Source of the DNA: Whitmania pigra
Taxonomy: Eukaryota; Annelida; Clitellata; Hirudinida; Haemopidae
Direction: 5' to 3'
Assembly: GCA_021613335.1 (NCBI GenBank)
Contig: JAJTWR010000465.1
Coordinates: 84,501-148,500 of the forward strand
Length of the DNA stretch: 64,000 nucleotides
The first letter of the stretch is position 1. Each line of letters begins with the position of its first letter. Position numbers and translations under genes: made by a program. Of this stretch, positions 56,680 through 64,000 are shown piece by piece. The notes beneath the pieces were generated by a model. That model ran no database searches. It was not told the origin of the DNA and saw only the letters and a program-made list of their open reading frames with translations.

Positions 56680-59600
56680 ATGACTTTAACCGTTAATGGT
56701 TTATTGCTTTGTCTTTATTTCTTTAATGCGTTGTCTGCAGCTAAAGAAGTTACAGTAACAGTAGATGATAAGAATGTGATAGCCACCGTCAATGAATCTT
56801 TCCATGGAGTTGCCTTCGATGCGTCTCTTTTCTCCCCCAACGGCTTGTGGAGTTTTGTCGATATTACGTAAGTTACTAGAATTGTAATTAATTAATATGT
56901 ACTCTTAAAATTAATATACAGTTATTTATACTTGTGAAAGCGGCTAGGACAAAGAATCATATTAACATTCAGCAGTTTAGGGCAATTAACTCTTCATAAT
57001 TTCTTCATATTATGACGACTTGAAAATACAACATTCATTTTAAGAAATGACATTTAGATTCTTAAAATGGTGGCTTAATGAAATTAACTGTTTGGATAAT
57101 TATTGTATCTCAAGTTATTTAAACATATGAGATTGTTGTCCACCTACCTTAAAATTGGCGTCTAAAATTAACAGAGCTATAATTTAGCTATAATCTTGTT
57201 TTAACGACAAAAAAAAGCTAGTTCCATTACAATAATAACCTTTCGCAAAAGGGTCGTCCAAAGCAGGGGTGGCGAACCTTTTGAGATTGCTTGCCAATAT
57301 TTTCAATTTCAAAAATAAAAAGGTTGTTGCGTACCAAGTAGGCCTACCAATGATGAAGTTATGTCGAAGATGAAGACGAAATTTCCACCAACACTAAATG
57401 TTCTGTAACACGAGCATGTCGAACACGCGGCCCTTTGCAAGCACAAATGATACCGTAACTATCTCATTTAATGGCCAAAATTGCAGTTTAAACGTTAAAA
57501 TGAACAAATGTCTATCAAATTTAATTTATGGTGTAAAATAAAAAGTTTTAACGAATTTTTAGTTAATACGGTTTGTCTTTGCCCGTACACTAATAGACAA
57601 TAAGATTAAAAGGTAGGTTTCTTTGGTTTGGTGGTGCGGCCCGACGGTATACTCAAATGATAAAAAACTATTTTTGTTACATCTGCATCTACATTTCTAT
57701 GTTCCGAGGCAATAGTTTAGTACAAATCATCACCTGTTGTTGTCGAAAATGTTGCTAATTTTATTAGTTTTTCGAGCATTTCGTCGACTTCGATATCTAG
57801 CAACGATGGCCTAGCTGACGATATAACATTAATACTTTCATCGGGGCAAATAGATAATGCATGGCATGAATTAATATTTTGTGTTACCTGTTCTTCAATA
57901 CTATCTCTCTTTTACCGTATTTCGACTAATTGGAAAATCTTCTCTGAATAATTTGGTCTTTATTTTGAAAATCTTCAAAGAAATAAGATGCACATTCTAA
58001 CCACAATTCTTTTACATAAAATATGATGATCTGAACAAATAATTCGCAAAGACAATCAATCAGAGACAAATACAGACGGAGTTTAGTCTGATGAAAAGTG
58101 CTAACTTAAAGGGATTTTACTGATATATTAATAAACAACTTTTCAATCATACATCGCTTGGTTGAAATTCAGTGCAAAACAAATCCCTTACCACTGATTC
58201 AGGAACAATTGCTAATATTTTCAACGATTACTTTGCAAGTGTTCGTAGAATAGATGATGGCATCCTACCTTATTTTTGTTCGAGATCCAACGCATGTCTT
58301 CATCGAATCGATTTCACCCCGAAATGGTCACCAAACTCTAAAAACCTCAATAACTTAATTTCTACCGCTCTCGATGGTGTAAACAAAATATTTTGTTAAA
58401 AAAATATTCTTACAGTTCGGCAATTCCATTAACACATTTTGGACATGTACATGAATACTTGTAAGTCGTTAGATTCACCAGTTTTCCAACAAGATATTGT
58501 CCCAACTAATACTACACTCACGTGTACTTGAAGTTGTGGAGAAGTGGAGAAAATTGTTCAAAAAATTACTGATGGGCCTTGCAACTAACAACCTCATAAA
58601 AGTCAGCAACAAGGTTTTCTCGGATTCAAATCAATGAGCACAAACCTTCTTGAATATATCAGTTGGACCAGAAAAAACAGAAAAAGCATTAAAAACTCAC
58701 AGATATTATTTATTTCGATTTTCCAAAAGCATTTGACTCTGTTTCTCACCCAGACATCTGCTATGGGATTTCCACTGACCTGCGCTGGCCCTCAAGATTC
58801 CTACTTAACAAATCCTTATTGATGAAATTTTATCAGAACCCAACAGTGGATTACCACAGGGGAGTGACCTCGGAGCAACACTTTTTCTCATTTTCATCGA
58901 GGCATAAATAACATCATCAACGCAATGCCAGATGTCACGATAAAGCTGTTTGCCATTGATGTCTACTCTTGCTGTAACTCTAATCATAATTTACAGAGAG
59001 CCATTGACCAGCTCATTGTTTGGCGTAACACCTGGCAATTGAAGCTGGCTTCGGAGAAGTGTTGCCTGTTTCACATTTACAGTCGTTCAGACAAAACACA
59101 TCCATGTCATTTTAGTCGATGAATTTTCGGTGACCCCTCAGATCACCGAATAACCCCATATAATTTCTCATTTATACTTTTAGTTTAAATTACTAAATGG
59201 TCTTGTTAAAAGTGATCTGTCGGTGTCCTAATTATGTTTAATTATATCATTTATTTTTCTCGTTTAGCTGTGGACGAGTGTGATGCAGCGATGTTGTCGT
59301 CTGCCTGGGACCACGCCATTGACTTTAGGATAGAAGGAAAAACGTTTTTCTTAAAGTTTTACGAATAACGATCTTTTCCTTCTTTACGTTGTGTCCTAAC
59401 AAACTGCTAGGCATGATAAACCTGGAGTGGATGGATGGTTGGATGGACTGGCTGATGGCCCACCTGCCAGCCCAAGTGATAATGAAATGTCATTTATGGT
59501 GAGACGTTTGCCAAACAGTGTGGAAATAATACTGTACCAAATTGTTTTTCAAGTATGAGTATTTTAAGAGCAGGGGATTATTCCACAAAGGTGTCCCAAT

Positions 59601-62115
59601 TGTTTATAATGATGAGTTATCATGAATTATTAAAACCAGGCATCGGTAGACGAATGTTTAAGACTTTGGCCTTGGTACGACTCCATTATGAGTTGAAGAC
59701 CCAGCCTCTTTCTGGAACTTTTATACATGACGATTTTATTCCATCAAATGGAAGATTTTATGATAATTTGGATTTTTAACATGGAATAGACGCTCGCATT
59801 TTAAAAGTGTCAAAATGTCTTTTACATGATTTAAGACATTCCCCGACTAAATTTTGCAGGGGTCGGGATTCCCGGTCGATTCCTACTCATAGACACAGGT
59901 TGTTCTAAATATTGATGCCATACCAGCGGCAAATTTATTCAGTTTCAAAAATTCAACAAGTTTTCCTTCACTATGCTAAGCTTTCGACGAGTCATTTGCT
60001 TGCAAATCGGTGAGCTCTAACTGCAATTCAAAGGGCTCATCAAAAGTACAATCAAACGGATTCTGGAGCAGATGAATGGTACTCTCAATTCCACCAAGAT
60101 CTAAAAATCTTTCTACAAAAATGCTTTTCAATGTCACGAATATTTTTTTTTTTAAATTTGCGTCAACATTATCGGCGATAATAGCGCAAAACTCTTTGAA
60201 ACAGTGTAAATGAGAAATGTTCTTTTTTCGGTTGTGCCTCAATGACAGCTATCTCCAAGATCTTTTGCTCATCGACAAGGTTATCCTTATCTTAAAGTTT
60301 CAAGTCCAGTTCATTCATTTGAACTGAATTCGTTTACTCAAATCCCTAAACGAAAAACTACAAATCACACAAAAAAAATCACAAATTCAGGGTATATCCC
60401 ATAATAATTTAGTTCCCGTCTAGGGAATAACCTGTTGCAAAGTGACAAATGGGATGTGATATCTCTCAAAAATTACAACTTTTAAAAGATATTTTTCATT
60501 AAGAAGAACAGCTATTACGTTTGAGAACTTGCAAAACGAAATAGGACTTCACCTCAGCTGAGCCACCTCACTACTTTTATATGGAAAGTCATTGAATTCA
60601 AACTCAATTTCTTCAAGAAAAGCCTTAAACTGACGGTGGTTGAATGCATGTCCCGAACGAAGTTCGCAGCAGAAACAACTGTTTTCAGTACATAAGGACA
60701 ACTTTCCCACAAAGTGCTTCCTGATTAAAGAGCAGAACTTGTAAAACATCTAAAATAGTATTTTATGGTCGTTTGCAAGCTCTGCAGACATCCTAGCTTA
60801 TATCCAATAAAACTTAAAATTTTTTTATTGTTAAGCAAATTTGAGTACCGTCGCCGGCCGTAGTTTGGTGACTCCTTGTCTAAACCACAATTTTAAACTG
60901 AACACAGAGAGTACGCTTTTTTTCACGAGACTTTTAACAATTTATGTAAAACTCGATTCAGAATAAATAGTAAATGAAATTCGGCGAAAGCCATAAAGTG
61001 TTTTGATCAGCATGAGCAAATTAGCGGAGAGTTGCGTTCCTGCAAATAGAGGTAATGCAACAATGGCTAGACATAGAAATAATGTGTCAAGTTCGAAACC
61101 CAGCTTGAACTGCCACAAGTGTCTTTTTTTTATTGTAAAATATATGTCTGATAAATAAATTCATTTTTTTAGTACAACAGTTTATGTGATTTAACTATTT
61201 AATATAATTTTACCACGTTAAAGTTCTCAGAAATTGGTCACTCTGTTGAAAGGACTTTCACCTGGCTACTTCAGAGTTGGTGGAACATTTGCTAATTGGC
61301 TGTTCTTTGATCTGCAACCTGACAACGATTGGTATAACTATTGGCCATTTCAAAAGAAAACTCCCAAGACCGGTAAGACGTCTAACTGAGTCTGACTTTA
61401 CAACATGTAATAGCATTAAAAGAAATTGTTTGAATTAGTCTGGATGGCTGGTTTATTGACCAAAACTAACCAACAGTGACTATGTAGACAACTGTAGACA
61501 CTACAGTTAGATAGATCGTTAGATAGTTAGAATATTGTAGACGGATCCCTGAGGTACTGCGATTGAGGGTCAAACCGGAGGAAACTCCTGCGGACTAAGT
61601 TCATCTCTGATGGAGGATAAAGCTATGCCAGAAATTATTAACGAAATTGGCAACTAAATTACTTAATCTAGGGATTTAATTTTAATAATGAGCGATAAAA
61701 AATGTTATAATAAATATTATAATTACAAACCACATCAAAACATTTAAAATAAATTGATATTGAATATTAACCACCATACTTTAACATATAGAATAAAAAT
61801 AACTGATAATACCTTTTTAATTTAGAGGGCATAACTACTGGATGGCTGTTCAGAAAACCAAATAAATTACCAAGTAAGTTGCAAGAAATAAGTAAGAGAC
61901 ATTCAAGAAGTTTATTTCAATCACAAAATAATTTTCAGAGGAAACTTTTGACAATCTGATAGATCTCACCAGGAAAAGCAACATGAGACTTTTATTTGAT
62001 TTAAATGCTGAGGTCAGAACAAATGGTAAATGGAATTCTTCAGAGGCAGTAAAGTTGTTTGATTATTGCTTGAACAAAATGTACGGTGAAAACATTGATT
62101 GGGAACTCGGAAATG
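56680..62115 (+). CDS. HPSE: heparanase (GH79), 5' part, continues past the window
   Basis: There are four exons: 56680-56867, 61224-61372, 61826-61873 and 61939-62115, all in phase, giving 187 residues so far. The signal peptide is about residues 1-20 (GLLLCLYFFNALSA). Family features follow in order: VTVDDKNVIATVNESFHGVA, QKLVTLLKGLSPGYFRVGGT, then MRLLFDLNAEVR, WNSSEAVKLFDYC and WELGN. These match the beta/alpha-barrel start of heparanase, an endo-beta-glucuronidase that cuts heparan sulfate in lysosomes or matrix. The exon 4 donor splits the codon after GN in phase 1. In the family that codon is the acid/base Glu (NEP), so the catalytic residue is encoded across this intron. No following exon lies in the remaining 1.9 kb. 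Intron 1 is about 4.4 kb and transposon-rich. Confidence 0.9.
57265..57680 (+). mobile_element. hAT (Charlie-like) terminal region
   Basis: CAGGGGTGGCGAACCTTTTG, then GAGATTGCTTGCCAA, is the typical terminal sequence of Charlie-like hAT elements. Further in, GCGGCCCTTTGCAAG and GTGCGGCCCGACGG resemble their subterminal parts. It may be the other end of the element whose transposase remnant is at 59.98-60.76 kb. Confidence 0.5.
58160..59160 (+). mobile_element. CR1/L2-type LINE fragment in heparanase intron 1
   Basis: Reverse-transcriptase blocks occur in order, broken by frame changes: ANIFNDYFASV, QQGFLGFKSMSTNLLEYISW, FPKAFDS, NSGLPQGSDLGATLFLIFI, KLFAIDVYSC (where functional copies have F-A-D-D), then RAIDQLIVWRNTWQLKLASE. 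It is inactive and resembles the 29.4-30.1 kb copy. Confidence 0.85.
59625..59775 (+). repeat. tRNA-derived SINE, family C
   Basis: CATCGGTAGACGAATGTTTAAG, TTTGGCCTTGGTACGACTCC, GAGTTGAAGACCCAGCC, tail GACGATTTTATTCCATCAA. It is a diverged copy of 54055-54230. Confidence 0.75.
59976..60760 (-). pseudogene. hAT transposase remnant (GTF2IRD2/SCAND3-like type)
   Basis: On the minus strand, 60749-60549 reads FYKFCSLIRKHF and then AFNHRQFKAFLEEIEFEFND. 60242-59976 reads RFLDLGGIESTIHLLQNPFD and FELQLELTDLQ. Both are hallmark blocks of the hAT lineage that gave the GTF2IRD2 and ZBED-type host genes. Upstream on this strand, near 60843-60880, is a terminal-like segment (GAGTCACCAAACTACGGCCGG). The blocks are separated by stops and deletions. 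Confidence 0.7.
61025..61135 (+). repeat. SINE, family A, truncated
   Basis: CAAGTTCGAAACCCAGCTTG, then AACTGCCACAAGTGTC and a T run. Only the tRNA-like head and the first part of the body are preserved. Confidence 0.6.
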
Positions 62116-62179
62116 GTTTGTTTTTGGCAACTTAATAACACTTAGAATTTTACCATAACCAAACACATTCATCATTCAA

Positions 62180-62271
62180 CCAATTTAAGGCCAGCCTTAA
62201 GATCCACCTCTTCCCACAGCAACAAAGGACGGAGCGCCCCTAACGCTGACGCTTTTGGCGTTATACAAATG
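62180..62271 (+). mobile_element. LINE/SINE 3' tail
   Basis: GGCCAGCCTTAAGATCCACC, then GGAGCGCCCCTAACGCTGAC and GGCGTTATACAAATGCAC. This is a diverged form of the 21.7 and 35.1 kb tails. The (TTA)n array starts immediately after it. Confidence 0.6.
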
Positions 62272-62274
62272 CAC

Positions 62275-62562
<288 letters not shown>

Positions 62563-62564
62563 CA

Positions 62565-63240
62565 GTAGACATGGGAGCCGCCGAACCGAGCCAGCAGCCG
62601 GCAGCCGATTTGCAGTTAAGTTGTAGTTAAGCTGAGCCAAACTGAATTATTTCGCAGCCGCCGCCGAATTTTAAATCCTAAGTCAACGCTGATTTTGCAG
62701 ACAAGTCAAATTAGATTGCATTCATAATAGCCAGTGGTAAAAACGCTTGATTCATCAACATAAAATATGTGCCAGTTTCCAGCATGGTGGTTCATATGTC
62801 AAGATTGGATTGTCTAGCCGAGAGAGAACAAAGGCTATTACAAGTGACAAAGATGTCTGAGGCCTCAGAAGAGGCATCATTCTGGATCTGGCGCATGAGG
62901 ATCCAGAGTCTTAAGAGGCTACTTCATGAAAGCTGTCGGTCTCTAGTGTAATTGTTAAACCGAACGACGGGGCCAAATTATTGGTTGAGAGACGCGGTAT
63001 TATCGGAAGAAACGGGCCGAACGCAGTCTTACAAAGCACTAAGAACTGTGGACCAAACCAGGCCTGCGGTCGAATCCCAAAAATTTCTATCTCTGGCTGC
63101 CGCTACAAAGAAATTAAAAGGTCCAGTTTACCTGAGATATTAATGCGATGGACATCAAAAGACCAAAGAAAGCTTTGCGTAGTAGAGGTTTGCCGGTGCA
63201 AAGCGACATGAAGAAGCCATTGAGAGCTTTCGTAGTCGCT
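62565..63240. other. unassigned, moderately GC-rich stretch
   Basis: It starts with GCAGCCGGCAGCCG-type Pro/Ala-codon-like repeats and continues with several 60-75-codon frames. Richer in GC than its surroundings. No heparanase exon (an NEP-containing continuation) and no other family could be recognised. It may be an old transposon. Confidence 0.35.
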
Positions 63241-63246
63241 CAATAA

Positions 63247-63307
63247 TCTATATCTATATCTATATCTATATCTATATCTATATCTATATCTATATCTATA
63301 TCTATAT
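63247..63307. repeat. (CTATAT)n hexanucleotide repeat
   Basis: About ten perfect copies. The Tyr/Arg alternating minus-strand frame is an artefact. Confidence 0.95.
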
Positions 63308-63609
63308 GAGACATTGATGATAATACAATATAGGAACACAAATATCATAAATTTTATATTAATTTAATTTAATTTATATAATAACACTGAATAACATTGA
63401 TTATAATAAAACTACATCGTAAATTATTACAGCGGCCCCAACACAATATGCGTATCATGCATGTAATCTGTGTGTAATTACTTCACTTTGCTCGTAAGCG
63501 TATCTAAGCAGTCAATAAGAGAAAAAAATCATTAGGTTACATTAATTAAATATGTTTTCTAGCTCTTTCTTCATTTTAATCTTAATGCATTTGAGACGAG
63601 CAATTTGGT

Positions 63610-63725
63610 TCGGAAGATAGCGTCGCTGAGAACGACGGTAGAAGCACAGTCGTTAAGTGTCGTGTTCGTAACCCAGCTTGTAACATCACAAAGCCCTCTA
63701 GGATGCGGTGCTACGTAAATAGATG
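63610..63725 (+). repeat. tRNA-derived SINE, family A
   Basis: GTGTCGTGTTCGTAACCCAGC, then TTGTAACATCACAAAGCCC and GGATGCGGTGCTACGTAAAT. It has the same order as the 2.9-kb copy. Confidence 0.7.
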
Positions 63726-64000
63726 AACTTTGTAAGTAAAACAAACCCGTCCAAATCATCTAAATATGGAAGGCACGTTAATAAAATTTTAAACACTGTA
63801 ATAAAAATGTATATAAGATATAATTCAAAAGTGACATAAACTTCAAAAGCAAATTGTTTATAATTTATAATACATTTATTTATTTTCATTTTATTTATAC
63901 ATTTATTAGGATAAGGATGGAATTATTATAAGGAGAAAATACATGTAGAATGCATTTTGAAATGACATTGGCTCCACTACTTTAGAACCGAACCATATAA

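Overview
The window is AT-rich animal nuclear DNA. Genes are split by GT-AG introns, several proteins carry metazoan extracellular or signalling domains (SH2 plus tyrosine-kinase-like, NIDO/AMOP/VWD/sushi, F5/8-type lectin plus PAN, heparanase, alpha-2-macroglobulin), and tRNA-headed SINEs, CR1/L2-type LINE pieces, hAT and pogo DNA transposons and long trinucleotide arrays fill the spaces. There are no operons. I read it as an invertebrate genome and do not assign a phylum.

Layout. 1-12.4 kb is mostly gene-poor: simple repeats, a 21-bp minisatellite, a SINE, a decayed pogo/Tigger-like transposon (5451-8192) and a few unassigned coding-like stretches. 12.46-15.78 kb (+) holds a single-pass membrane protein gene whose stop overlaps a second, Gln-rich 412-residue frame in -1 phase. 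18.58-21.55 kb (-) is a 949-residue secreted NIDO-IPT-AMOP-VWD-sushi protein (Mesh/SUSD2-like architecture) with a 17-nt first coding exon. 22.8-27.96 kb is a nest of mobile DNA: hAT remnants, an intact-looking 1.87-kb LTR element that encodes only a SAP-domain Gag-like protein, a broken paralogue of the AMOP gene, and a hAT element with exact 8-bp target duplication that carries a nested SINE. 28.99-31.45 kb (-) is a broken alpha-2-macroglobulin-family gene with a LINE inside it. 32.77-34.49 kb (+) is a small secreted F5/8C (fucolectin-like) plus PAN protein. 38.16-39.28 kb is another hAT element.

42.48-47.89 kb (+) is a complete 13-exon asparaginase/lysophospholipase with ankyrin repeats (ASPG type, 682 residues; all exon phases close). 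It converges on 48.72-51.84 kb (-), an intronless 1039-residue SH2 plus tyrosine-kinase-like protein in which the SH2 phosphotyrosine Arg and the kinase Lys, Asp (HRD) and Asp (DFG) are all replaced. 56.68-62.12 kb (+) is the 5' part of a heparanase (GH79) gene running off the window, with a 4.4-kb first intron full of transposons. The end of the window is repeats and SINEs.

The genes do not form one pathway. The surface/secreted theme (Mesh-like protein, lectin-PAN protein, alpha-2-macroglobulin remnant, heparanase) is a coincidence of neighbours as far as the sequence shows. The strongest candidates for something undescribed are the doubly degenerate SH2-pseudokinase, the pol-less SAP/Gag LTR element, and the stop-overlapping second frame at 14.54 kb.
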